From positions 76,378,349-76,442,348 of the forward strand of contig NC_087062.1 of the NCBI RefSeq assembly GCF_963678635.1: 64,000 bases of DNA, written 5' to 3'. Below, piece by piece: positions 11,201 to 22,300 of this stretch. The position numbers were made by a program, and so were the translations under genes. The first letter of the stretch is position 1. Each line of letters opens with the position of its first letter. The notes below the pieces were generated by a model that saw nothing but the letters and a program-made list of their open reading frames with translations, did not search any database and was not told where the DNA came from. This stretch comes from Symsagittifera roscoffensis. Its lineage: Eukaryota; Xenacoelomorpha; Acoela; Convolutidae.

Positions 11201-12559
11201 CGAAGCATTTGCCACGAGAAACACGGAGTCAAGCAGAAACGGAGGCGGCAAGTCGACAAAGACCTTCAAGAAACCAAAAGAGTTTAAAGATGATTCGGAT
11301 AATTGCATAGATATCTGGGTTGCAGTGATACGACTACATCTTGAGCAAGACAACTTGAACGCGACCTATCTTAAGCTATCGAAAGATAACGCACTAACCT
11401 CAGAAGAGATGAGCAAGTAACGATAACTTCATATTCGATCAAGAAACAGACATGGGCAACAATTGAAATTATCTGCTCTGCTCCATAGCTGACTTTTTAG
11501 AAGAGAAGAACTTTTAATGACCTATGCCTCAAACAATACCAGAATTGAACTTTCGGTATTTAAGCCAAAGTTCGGAAAAATTGGTGTAAACTACTTATTA
11601 TGAAAATACAAACTCAATTACTGCTCATGATAGGACACATCCTAGAATAGAACGCATGAATGAATTTCTTATTCTGCCCATTCGAAGAAAATTGCACGCC
11701 ATCTCACTAGATTGGAAAAACTGGAAACCTTAGACCCAGACTTAACAGCTAAGTTCTTGCAAATAATAACTGATTCTTTCGTTTATGTTGGCTGAGATCA
11801 TTTATTCACGTATCACGTAGAATATGGTCTCAATCTCAATTCTAAATGCCGTCCGAAATGAACTCGACAGCAGGCGGCATTATTGTTGCTGAGGAGTTAC
11901 AGCTAGCTGAAGGGCGCATGGTCGCAGTTGTACAATATTAAAATAAAGTCCAATTATTTCTGCATCTGTTGCAATCGCAAGCGAGATGCCACGTGCAGAC
12001 ATTTGTCTCTGAGAATCGTTCATCAACAAATTTTGACATGAATTTGATAAATCTACTTTTTAATCAGGTAGGTTTACTGATTTTGATGTATTTCTCAATT
12101 CAGATGACAAGCCTGCAAGTTCTGAAGACAAATTCACCTCTGGCCTTTTCAGTCGTCTTGTAAAGTTTAAAGACGAGAAATTATAGCTGAAAACTGACCT
12201 AAAATCAATTTATCTGGTGCATGGTTTGCATCTGGGAAGAAACTACGAGTTGGTTAAATTTCTCGTATCAAAAAAAGGATTTTTCATCTAGCTCATTAGT
12301 CTTATACCAAAAATTACACTGTGATTGAACTGTTACTACGGGAGAGGGGATATGATGAGACAGAAACCACATAAGATACACCCTTCCAAACCAGCACTAT
12401 TTGAAAACAGTGCCAAACAATCGCAAGCTTATATTATAAACAAAAAACTTACCGTCTGTTGTCGATCTTTTCAGGAATAATAATAGGAAGCCCGATTCCA
12501 ATCAGAGCCCAAAAAATTGTCATCAGCAGCCAAATTAAAACCTTTGCTGCAGCTCCCAT
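8297..12559 (-). CDS. ATP6V0E: V-type proton ATPase subunit e (three exons)
   Basis: Subunit e is a small two-span protein of the membrane V0 sector of the proton pump. Exon 1 is 12453-12559, exon 2 is 9154-9201 and exon 3 is 8297-8393, all minus. Phases agree (107 bp ending in phase 2; 48 bp; 97 bp including the stop) and give 83 residues, against about 80 in animals. Donors are GTAAGT and GTGAGT; acceptors are GTTTAG and TTTTAG. Exon 1 begins MGAAAKVLIWLLMTIFWALI and ends with IPEKIDNR, matching the family pattern FWGLIG..VP..PKGPNR. Exon 2 encodes LIQAMLALTAFFCYT. Exon 3 encodes WLCTYLMQLNPLIAPE and ends in VKEWQS. Membrane spans are about residues 7-28 and 37-58. Intron 1 (3.25 kb) contains a retroelement fragment; intron 2 is 760 bp. 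A CATTTCAG lies four bases before the ATG. Confidence 0.9.
9202..10670. other. Part of V-ATPase e intron 1, no gene
   Basis: Intronic AT-rich DNA. Around 9360-9505 it holds a decayed stretch resembling the right half of the GTTCCGAC-family element (AATCACGACT, then TCTGATTTTGC, then GAAACAATT). At 10071-10105 a 15-bp direct repeat (CGTCAACTTTCAGTT) occurs twice. An open frame at 10484-10783 joins intron sequence to the Gag-like repeat and is not a gene. Confidence 0.45.
10671..11420 (+). pseudogene. Gag/ORF1-like retroelement fragment, copy P1 (in V-ATPase e intron)
   Basis: Reading across stops and frame changes gives three parts: a coiled-coil (VELGDLMLKLKQIDKKLKSG, then a helix rich in Glu, Arg and Lys), a basic disordered middle, and a C-terminal block starting FKDDSDNCIDIWVAVIRLHL and ending ALTSEEMSK. 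The last part looks like a retrotransposon Gag core, but I am not certain of the class. Frame breaks at about 10783 (stop) and 11190 make it non-functional. It starts abruptly at GAATTGATATTACCGG. Related copies lie at 15911, 17797, 22802, 33354 (plus) and 24770, 35335 (minus). Confidence 0.65.
11421..12452 (+). repeat. Tail of the duplicated P block between Gag-like fragment and exon 1
   Basis: This 1-kb non-coding stretch recurs after each plus-strand Gag-like copy (16753-17600, 18427-19270, 24030-24362, 34594-34927), with small indels. It carries no intact frame. It ends at the V-ATPase e exon-1 donor in the first three copies and at a palindrome centre in the last two. Confidence 0.7.
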
Positions 12560-12563
12560 GATT

Positions 12564-12571
12564 CTGAAATG
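12564..12571 (-). other. TTTCAG acceptor upstream of the V-ATPase e ATG
   Basis: The minus strand reads GCAACATTTCAG, then AATC, then the ATG. It is conserved in the duplicated exon-1 copies. A 5'-UTR intron or spliced-leader site would explain it. Confidence 0.45.
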
Positions 12572-12986
12572 TTGCTCAACGTTGATAATTCTGTATATTC
12601 CGATCACAGAATGAGGTAAAAGAGAAGGTCAGATATTATCATGGTATCATGGTAACTGAAGTTACTACACTAGTCCTACATCATTTCAACCAGTCAAAAA
12701 CTCTGGGAATTTCATATAAAAGAGAAAAATAAAGGTTAGTACCACGTGAAGGAAAGAAAGAAGTCAGATGATTGGAATCAAGTCAACCAGATTGAGAAAA
12801 CTGACACCTGAGAATAAACTGTGGTTGAAAGAAACTCAAAAAGATTGACCTGATATGAGGCTGCGGGTCTATCAGATACTTATTACTAGCGACCCAGTGC
12901 AGCACTTGCTGCATTTACAAAAAAAATTTGTTTAAATAACAATTCATATATAAATACGCAGAAAGAAACATAGTTAGTTTATATTG

Positions 12987-13016
12987 GTGTCGAGGACCCC
13001 ACCGGGTCCACGACAC
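12987..13016 (+). other. Strong 30-nt hairpin in block Q
   Basis: GTGTCGAGGACCC, loop CACC, then GGGTCCACGACAC form a 13-position stem with one internal A-A mismatch. It lies about 40 bases after a TATATAAATA. The copies at 19747-19776 and 30267-30296 keep it with one extra mismatch (GAGAACCC). Confidence 0.75.
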
Positions 13017-13922
13017 TATCGTCAATCAACAGTGTGCCAGTCAGTCATATTCCGAAGTTTGACCTTGATTTTGGGGACAAAATTTTGAAAAATTCGAATC
13101 GACCACGTCATGCTCAAGCTTATCGTGACAACTGAAATTAGAAGTCAATTTAACCAGAAGATCCGAATCATAATTGCGGAAAAGTTGCTAAAAATTGAGC
13201 TGGAGAAAAATTGGTATTCGCAAGTTTACTGAAATCATCAACTCGAGTACAGCTGTCTCGTTCCCGACAGAGAAAATTGCGAATTACTACGAGAGTATCG
13301 CCGCTGGGCAAGAGAGAATCTTGATTGCGCAGGTAGACGAATTCAGCTGCCCAATGCTTCAGAGAACAAAAGGACTTCAGTCAATTCTAATTACTTAATA
13401 CTTCCAGAGATATATTAGTTCGTTATTTACTTCAGTCTAAAGTAATGTCAATACATGAGTATTAAATTTAATTTCTTGAGTGTAATGTACAAGATTATGT
13501 TGAGATAAGGCTGGTTTTAGGTTGAACCGTCTGAAATGGATCAAAAAACCACTGTCTAATAAACACTAATGATATGCTCGAGTTTCTAACCTTGTTTTTT
13601 TAGGTATTTTAGGTATTTAGAGACCTGGCCCATGGGACGTTACTATTTCTAGAGTGGGGGCGGTTATTTTGGTAGTAGCGTTTAAGCTGTAACACGGTTT
13701 GTAGTCTCATATCGCAAGTGAACTGAGTTGCCTCCGACAGCTTGAGGTAGAAAAACACAAGAGATAGTGTGCCTGACTATTGAGCCAATGGTTTAAGGGC
13801 TTATTTTTCATAACCTCATATGTGACTTAAGTAGGCAACTGTTACATAATGTTTTTATGGTGCTCCTGGGTGTTTTTACGACATCAAGACTACGGGATTG
13901 AACCCACTTGACACAGCTCCAG

Positions 13923-14807
13923 TGTGCCATTCTGCCAGATTGGCACAGCGCAACCTTCCGACGAAGCACGAATTAGAGAGAAAAGGCCTTAACAGCAAAA
14001 AAGTGCTTGAAAGGAGGGTTGAAATATTCTGGAAGTTTCAATTTTTCAAAATTTCGATTAAGGAGCGAGTGTTTCTCAGCAATAAAAAACGGCCATTTTG
14101 ACCGAAAAAATTGAGAAAAACAGAACAACCGCAAATCTAGTGAAAAACAGTCACACGAGAACGATAGAAAAACGAAGCTTCTTATCGTGACAATCACGCA
14201 CGATAAGACCCTTAGTGGAAGAAATTAGTGGGAAAGGTGGCTTCGGTGGGGAAGTGGTGGAAAGCAGTACCCTACCGTGCCACGAATTTGGAGTGATAAC
14301 AACGTTATCTCGAGGAGAACACGGAAGCGGAGGCTTCGTCCCCCAGAGACTGATATATGGTGAAAGACTGTAGTAACTTAACTCTTTAGCTACTCTGATG
14401 CTATAGAACTTTGAATTGACACCGGTATTGTTTAATATTTTAGAATATGAGTAGCTAGGAAGAGGAAAGGGTCAATCCATCTCCAATGGATTTAATATAG
14501 AACTGTCACCAAAAACATATTAAAATAGGATATTCGAGTCGTGTTTTTAAATAACAATCACGTAGTCTGAGGATCCGAGACTCAGCTATGTGGTTGTGTT
14601 TGCATGTAAACGAAAGCTGATCAAAAGTCGTTTGACTGATGGCCTAAAAATAGTAACATTTTACTTAGCCCTAAACAGACCAGAAAATCAACTTGCAAGG
14701 TCGAGACGGTGAAAAACGAGTAGGATCAAGGTAACTGAGGTCTGCCAGTCGTTAATAGGTACTTTTTCTACGCTCCGTCGCTCTGTAGTATTTGGGCGAA
14801 TGTTACA
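13923..14807. mobile_element. TIR transposon with 3-bp target duplication (TGTNACATTCG family), copy 1
   Basis: Starts TGTGCCATTC and ends GAATGTTACA, flanked on both sides by CAG. The two other copies of block Q (at 20.69 and 31.2 kb) read straight through with a single CAG, so this is an insertion with an empty-site control inside the same window. The 885-bp body has no transposase frame. A relative lies at 42816-43734. The superfamily is uncertain. Confidence 0.8.
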
Positions 14808-15910
14808 CAGGCTACATGCCCAATCTAGAGTACCGGTGGTACGGTTCAATTGGAACGTGTCCAGCTATTGGTCATAACGTGATAGCTTTTTAGAAACTTT
14901 TGTGAAATTTTCTCGATGCGCTTTTAGATAAGAAGCTTAGCTACTCAGGCATAAGGGCCACTAGGTAAAAACGAGAAAGGATTAGAAAAAAGAAAAAAAC
15001 CATAAAAATTTAAAAATGGACAATGACTTTGATTTCCAGATCAAGTGGATCAGACTTTTACATTAACTGATGAAAAATTACACTGTTTTAATACAAGACC
15101 GATTGTTTAGATCAAGATATCAAGTATTTAACAGGTGCCCGATTTCAGCGAGTTAAAAGGGTTTACAGATACACTAGCAAATTTGGAGAACAATTGGGCG
15201 AATTCACTGGAAGAGGCGACCAGTCGGACAGCAGAGTGGTTTGGAGGACCGAGATCTGGGAATCAAAAAAGGGCGCTACTGGGAAAGGACTACCACTAGT
15301 GTGACCAGTGCAGTATGACAACTAGAGGGGATTACCGGAGTAGTCTGTTTAGTCAACCGGGGATCGTTCAAATCCATTTTATACTATGAGAGATAGGTAT
15401 AAAAAAAAGAATAAATGGCACCGCTTATTTTTGAGCAAAGAATTTTACTTGAGCAGAGATTGAAAACAGGTTCTACGGTTTTTCTCCTGAGTGGTTTAGA
15501 GCCCATCGCGCTTAAAGTATTTTTCGGCTTAAGAGGGGGGCTAGATTTTTCTTTAGAGATTTTTTTAAAATTTTTTTTAGAGATTACTTAACCTTTTTTG
15601 AGTTTTCGATTGGTACCCTTTTGAAACAGTCAGACTAAATTCCAAAGGATTACCAGTCAAAAACTGAATTTGGAAACCAGATCTGACTTTTCAATTGCAA
15701 TTGATGAGGGAAAACAGGAATTTTAGAGAAACTCAGATAAAAGTTTGGTAAGAAATTTGGGTGTTGGGGGCATTTTACACGAGTTCCTGAGACAGTCCTG
15801 GAAGCTAAATCAACTGCCCAACACTACATCTACTTGAGTCTTAGGAAGGCAAATCGGCTGTCCAACACTGGTTTGCTGGGTATTGGGAAGCTAAAACTAC
15901 CCTACTACTC

Positions 15911-16752
15911 TACTATAACAACGGAAGCCAGGATCCAGAAGACAGGGGAACAGAGCACAGGATCCACAGAGAAAATAGCGAATCACTAAGCAGGACCTAA
16001 AACAGAATTGATATTACCGGTGGAATTGGGTGACTTGATGCTAAAGATGAAGCAGATAGACAAAAAGCTCAAGAGCGGCGAGGAAGACCGAGAAGAGATG
16101 AAACTAGAGGTCTGATATAATAAAAATGAGAATGGAGGAAACTAAAAAACTGTATAAAAACGTACACGACAAGCTCTGGAGTCTAGAGACGAGAATGGAC
16201 AGGATGAGAAGAGACCAAGCGGAGAGTTACTATGACATGCATTTCAAATTGGATGCGCTCTTGAGGAACTCTGTTATTCAAGATGAATCCGATAAAGTAG
16301 CAGAGAAAACAGCTAAAAAACCCAAACCAATGGTGGATTTTGCGGAACCGCAAAAACAAAAAGTATACTCCATTGCCTCAGATCCACAAAATCATAGGGT
16401 CGGAGACAGTAAAGACAACAAAAAAAGGGAGCGCATCGAATTCAACGAGAGTACCAAGGGAAAAAAACGTACACGCGAGTGTACCACCAGATGCCATGAC
16501 AAAACACTTGGGAAACGATGAATAGGACACTCGAAGCATTTGCCATGAGAAACACGGAGTCAAGCAAAAAAAAGGAGGCGGCAAGTCGATAAAGACCTTC
16601 AAGAAGCAAAAGAGTTTAAAGATGATTCGGATAATTGCATAGATATCTGGGTTGCAGTGATACGACTACATCTTGAGCAAGAAAACTTGAACGCGACATA
16701 TCTTACGCTGTCAAAAGATAACGCATTAACCTCAGAAGAGATGAGCAAGTAA
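15911..16752 (+). pseudogene. Gag/ORF1-like fragment, copy P2
   Basis: The same retroelement fragment as at 10671, with a longer N-terminal remnant (from CTACTATAACAACGG) but joined directly to a shortened minisatellite. The middle frame is open from 16126 to 16521 (131 codons, starting MRMEETKKLYKNVHDKLWSL). Downstream, the Gag-core segment is broken by an extra run of A near 16565. Confidence 0.65.
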
Positions 16753-17609
16753 CGATAACTTCATATTCGATCAAGAAACAGACATGGGCAACAATTGAAA
16801 TTATCTGCTCTGCTCCATAGCTGACTTTTTAGAAGAGAAGAACTTTTAATGACCTATGCCTCAAACAATACCAGAATTGAACTTTCGGTATTTAAGCCAA
16901 AGTTCAGAAAAATTGGTGTAAACTACTTATTATGAAAATACAAACTCAACTACTGCTCATGATAAGACACATCCTGGAATAGAACGCATGAACAAATTTC
17001 CTCTTCTGCCCATTCAAAGAAAATTGCACACCATCTCACTAGATTGGAAAACTGGAAACTTTAGACCCAAACTTAACAGCTAAGTTCTTGCAAATAATAA
17101 CTGATTCTTTCTTTTATGTTGGCTGAGATCATTTATTCGCGTATCACGTAGAATATGGTCTCAATTTCAATTCTAACTCCGAATTGAACTCGACAGGAGG
17201 CGGCATTATTGTTGCTGAGGATTTATAGATTTTGATGTATTTCTCAATTTAGACGACAAGCCTGCAAGTTCTGAAGACAAATTCACCGCTGGCCTTTTCA
17301 GTCGTCTTGTAGAGTTTAAAGACGAGAAATTATAGCTGATGCAGACGAGAAATTATAGATGCAAACCATCTGTTGCATGGTTTGCATCTGGGAAGAAACT
17401 ACGAGTGGTTAAATTTCTCTCAAAAAGTCAAAAAGGGATTTTTCATCTAGCTCATTAGTCTGGTACCAAAAATTACACTGTGATTGAACCGTTACTACGG
17501 GAGAGGGGATATGATGAGACAGAAACCACATAAGATGCACCCTTCCAAACCAGCACTATTTGAAAACTGCCAAACAATCGCAAGCTTATATTTTAAACAA
17601 AAAACTTAC

Positions 17610-17716
17610 CGTCTGTTGTCGATCTTTTCAGGAATAATAATAGGAAGCCCGATTCCAATCAGAGCCCAAAAAATTGTCATCAGCAGCCAAATTAAAACCT
17701 TTGCTGCAGCTCTCAT
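17610..17716 (-). pseudogene. Second copy of V-ATPase subunit e exon 1
   Basis: A full-length duplicate of exon 1: ATG at 17716, 35 codons open, GTAAGT donor intact at 17609. It differs from the exon at 12453-12559 by Gly2 to Arg (MRAAAK) and no other residue change that I see. The upstream TTTCAG is conserved. Exons 2 and 3 do not follow locally, but the genuine ones lie downstream on the same strand, so this could act as an alternative first exon of the V-ATPase e gene. I class it as pseudogene only because no expression can be shown. Confidence 0.7.
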
Positions 17717-17796
17717 GATTCTGAAATGTTGCTCAACGTTGATAATTCTGTATATTCCGATCACAGAATGAGGTAAAAAAAGAAGGTCAGATATAA

Positions 17797-18426
17797 TAAA
17801 AATGAGAATGGAGGAAACTAAAAAACTGTATAAAACCGTACACGACAAGCTCTGGAGTCTAGAGACGAGAATGGACAGGATGAGAAGAGACCAAGCGGAG
17901 AGTTACTATGACATACATTTCAAATTGGATGCGCTCTTGAGGAACTCTGTTATTCAAGATGAAGCCGATAAAGTAGCAGAGAAAACAGCTAAAAAACCCA
18001 AACCAATGGTGGATTTTGCGGAACCGCAAAAACAAAAAGTATACTCCATTGCCTCAGATCCACAAAATCATAGGGTTGGAGACAGTAAAGACAACAAAAA
18101 AAGGGAGCGCATCAAATTCAACGAGAGTACCAAGGGAAAAAAACGTACACGCGAGTGTAGCACCAGATGCCATGACAAAACACTTGGGAAACGATGAATC
18201 GGACACTCGAAGCATTTGCCATGAGAAACACGGAGTCAAGCAAAAAAGGAGGCGGCAAGTCGATAAAGACCTTCAAGAAGCAAAAGAGTTTAAAGATGAT
18301 TCGGATAAATGCATAGATATCTGGGTTGCGGTGATACGACTACATCTTGAGCAAGAAAACTTGAACGCGACATATCTTACGCTGTCAAAAGATAACGCAT
18401 TAACCTCAGAAGAGATGAGCAAGTAA
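17797..18426 (+). pseudogene. Gag/ORF1-like fragment, copy P3
   Basis: Starts at the junction GGTCAGATATAATAAAA and lacks the N-terminal coiled-coil. Two overlapping frames cover it: 17802-18197 (131 codons) and 18016-18426 (136 codons); the second runs unbroken into the FKDDSDKCIDIWVAVIRLHL block and its ALTSEEMSK end. This is the least damaged C-terminal half in the window. Confidence 0.65.
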
Positions 18427-19273
18427 CGATAACTTCATATTCGATCAAGAAACAGACATGGGCAACACTTGAAATTATCTGCTCTGCTCCATAGCTGACT
18501 TTTTAGAAGAGAAGAACTTTTAATGACCTATGCCTCAAACAATACCAGAATTGAACTTTCGGTATTTAAGCCAAAGTTCAGAAAAATTGGTGTAAACTAC
18601 TTATTATGAAAATATAAACTCAATTACTGCTCATGATAAGACACATCCTAGAATAGAACGCATGAACAAATTTCCTCTTCTGCCCATTCAAAGAAAATTG
18701 CACACCATCTCACTAGATTGGAAAACTGGAAGCTTTAGACCCAAACTTAACAGCCAAGTTCTTGCAAATAATAACTGATTCTTTCTTTTATGTTGGCTGA
18801 GATCATTTATTCGGGTATCACGTAGAATATGGTCACAATTTCAATTCTAACTCCGAATTGAACTCGACAAGAGGCGGCATTTTTGTTGCTGAGGATTTAT
18901 AGATTTTGATGTATTTCTCAATTCAGATGACAAGCCTGCAAGTTCTGAAGACAAATTCACCGCTGGCCTTTTCAGTCGTCTTGTAGAGTTTAAAGACGAG
19001 AAATTAAAGCTGAAAATTGACCTAAAATCAATTTATCTGGTGCATGGTTTGCATCTCGGAAGAAACTACGAGTTGCTTAAATTTCTCTCAAAAAAGTCAA
19101 TTAGGGATTTTTCATCTAGCTCATTAGTTTGGTACCAAAAATTACACTGTGATTGAACCAATACTACGGGGGAGGGGAGACAGAACCCACATAAGATACA
19201 CCCCTCCAAACCAGCACTATTTGAAAACAGTGCCAAACAATCGCAAGCGTTATATTATAAACAAATAACTTAC

Positions 19274-19316
19274 CGTCTGTTGTCGATCTTTTCTGGACCT
19301 TTGCTGCAGCTCTCAT
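19274..19316 (-). pseudogene. Third, internally deleted copy of V-ATPase e exon 1
   Basis: ATG at 19316 and the GTAAGT donor at 19273 are kept, but 64 bp of the exon are missing compared with the other two copies. That removes the first membrane span and shifts the frame, so it cannot give a working subunit e. Confidence 0.75.
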
Positions 19317-19399
19317 GATTCTGAAATGTTGCTCAACGTTGATAATTCTGTATATTCCGATCACAGAATGAGGTAAAAAAAAGAAGGTCAGATATAATC

Positions 19400-22300
19400 A
19401 TGGTATCATGGTAACTGAAGTTACAACACTAGTCCTTCATCATTTCAACCAGTCAAAAACTCTGGGAATTTCATATAAAAGAGAAAAATAAAGGTAAGTA
19501 CCACGTGAAGGAAAGAAAGAAGTCAGATGATTGGAATCAAGTCAACCAGATTGAGAAAACTGACACCTGCAGAATAAACTGTGGTTGAAAGAAACTCAAA
19601 AAGATTGACCTGATATGAGGCTGCAGGTCTATCAGATACTTATAACTAGCGACCCAAAGCAGCACTTGCTGCATTTACAAAAATTTTTTGTTTAAAAAAC
19701 AATTCATATATAAATATGCAGAAAGAAACATAGTTAGTTTATATTGGTGTCGAGAACCCCACCGGGTCCACGACACTATCGTCAATCAACAGTGTGCCAG
19801 TCAGTCATATTCCGAAGTTTGACCTTGATTTTATGGGACAAAATTTTGAAAAATTCGAATCGACCACGTCATGCTCAAGCTTATCGTGACAACTGAATTG
19901 AGAAGTCAATTTAACCAGAAGATCCGACTTATAATTGCGGAAAAGTTGCTAAAAATTGTGCTGGAGAAAAATTCGTATTCGCAATTTTACTGAAATCATC
20001 AACTCGAGTACAGCTGTCTTGTTTCCGACAGAGAAAATTGCGAATTACTACGAGAGTGTCACCGCTGGGCAAGAAAAAATCTTGGCTGCGCAGGTAGACG
20101 AATTCAGCTGCCCAGTGTTTCAGAGAACAAAAAGACTTCAGTCAAATCTAATTACTTAAAACTTCCAGAGTTATATTAGTTCGTTATTTCCTTGAGTCTA
20201 GAGTAATGTCAATACGTGAGTATTGAATTTAATTTCTTGAGTGTAATGTACAAGATTATGTTGAGATAAGGCTGGTTTTAGGTTGATCCGTCTGAAATGG
20301 ATCAAAAAACCACTGTCTAATAAACACTAATGATATGCTCGAGTTTCTTACCTTGTTTTTAACGGGGTTTGCCTGTTTTAGGTATTTAGAGGCCTAGCCC
20401 TTGGGACGTTCTTATTTCTAGAGTGGGCGCGGTTATTTTGGTAGTAGCTTTTAAGCTGTAACACGGTTTGTAGTCTCATATCGCAAGTGAACTGAGTTGC
20501 CTCCGACCGCTTGAGGTAGAAAAACACAAGAGATAGTGTGTCTGACTATTGAGCCAATGGTTTTAGGGCTTATTTTTCATAACCTCATATGTGACTTAAG
20601 TAGGCGACTGTTATATAGTGTTTTATTCTGCTCCTGGGTGTTGTTACGACATCAAGACTACGGGATTGAACCCACTTGACACAGCTCCAGGCTACATGCC
20701 CATTCTAGAGTACTGGTGGTACGGTTCAACTGGAACGTGTCGAGCTTCTGGTCATACCGTGATAGCTTTTTAAAAAACTTTGTGAAAATTTCTCGGTGCG
20801 CTTTTAGATAAGAAGCCTAACTAACCAGGTATAAGGGCCACTGGAGGAACAAAAAACGAAAAAGGATTAGAAAAAGCAAGAAAAAACCATAAAAATTTAA
20901 AAATGGACAAGGACTTTGATTTCCAGACCAGGTGGATCAAACTTTTACCTTAATTGATGAAAAATTACACTGTTTTAATATAAGACCGATTGTTTAGATC
21001 AAGATAGCAAGTATTTAACAGGTGCCCGAGTTCGGGGAGTTAAAAGGGTTTTCAGATACGCTAGCAAATTTGGAGAACTACTGGGAGAATTCACTGGAAG
21101 AGGTGACCAGTCGGACACAGAGTGGTTTGAAGGACCGATATCTGGGAATCAAGAGAGAACGCTACTGGGAAGGGACTACCAGTAGTGTGACCAGTGCAGT
21201 ATGACAACTAGAGGGGATCTCCGGAGTGGTCTGTTTAGTCAAACTGGGATCATTCAAATACATTTTATACTATAAGTGATAGCTATAAAAAAGAATAAAT
21301 GGCACCGCCTATTTTTGAGCAAAGGTTTTTACTTGAGCAGAGATTGAAAACAGGTTCTACGGTTTTTCTCCTGAGTGTTTTAGGACCCATCGCGCTTAAA
21401 GTATTTTTCGGCTTAAGAGGGGGGCTAGATAGGGGGAAGGTTAGACAGGTGAGTTGGTTAAGATAAAGAGTGGTGGTTGGAAATTGTAAAAAGGGGGCCA
21501 TGTTACTGAAACATACAATCGGCATCGTCGATTTGGTTACATTCTATTAACCAGAGTCAACACTGACCCTAACAAAGACCGAAAACAAGAGTTGGAACGC
21601 GAGGATACCCAATAATAAACTTGAGAAAAGGTAGGTGGTCTGGCCGGATCGGGTATGGGATCGGAGATACACAATTTTCATTAGAGACCAATGAGGTAAA
21701 GACCCCAGACCAACAATAGTGAGAGGATTAACGCGTGGCAACCAGGTACCAGACAATTTTTTTGGAACGACGGTTTCGTCAAACTGAACCATAAAATTTA
21801 TATATTTTTTTAGAGATTACTTAACCTTTTTTGAGTTTTCAATTGGTACACTTTTGAAACATTCAGACTAAAATTCAAGCGATTTTCAGTCTAAAACTTA
21901 ATTCGGAAATCAGATCTGACTTTTCAATTGCAATTGATTGAGGGAAAGCAGGACATTTTAGAGAAACTCAGATAAAATTTTGGTAAGAAATTTGGGTGTT
22001 GGGGGCATTTTACACGAGTTCCTGAGACAGTCCTGGAAGCTAAATCAACTGCCTAACACTACATCTACTTGAGTCCTACGAAGGCAAATCAGCTGTCCAA
22101 CACTGGTTTGCTGGGGTTTTGGGAAGCTAAGTCAACTGATCAAGACTATATCTACTTGAGTCCTGGGAAGACAAAACAACTGCCTAATACTTGGGTCCTG
22201 GGAGAGCAAATCAACTGCCCAACACTTGAGTCCTGGGAAGGCAAATCAACTGCCGAACACCTAAATCCTGGGAAGGCAAATCAATTGCCAAACACTAAAT

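Larger units (their letters stand above)
12560..15910 (+). repeat. Duplicated block Q, copy 1
   Basis: This is the DNA upstream of V-ATPase e exon 1. It recurs at about 19317-22800 and 30106-33350. It includes a plus-strand TATATAAATA at about 12947, a perfect-but-one hairpin at 12987-13016, an AATAAA at about 13559 and a 67-codon open frame without ATG (13195-13398) that survives in all three copies. Copy 1 differs by carrying an 885-bp transposon (13923-14807), by lacking a ~385-bp segment present at 21428-21810, and by having lost most of the 35-bp minisatellite near 15800. Confidence 0.75.

Noticed and set aside
13195-13398. 67-codon frame conserved in three block-Q copies
   Set aside because: It has no ATG (starts TTG), and its persistence is explained by recent duplication. 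I could not match the product to a family.
17606-17848. 80-codon minus frame as a separate membrane protein gene
   Set aside because: It is exon 1 of V-ATPase e plus its upstream sequence and splice donor, read through.
12640-20400. Block Q copies as a pair of LTRs around an internal region
   Set aside because: Homology continues far beyond both sides of the TATA and AATAAA interval, and no primer-binding site or pol was seen. Tandem block duplication explains it better.
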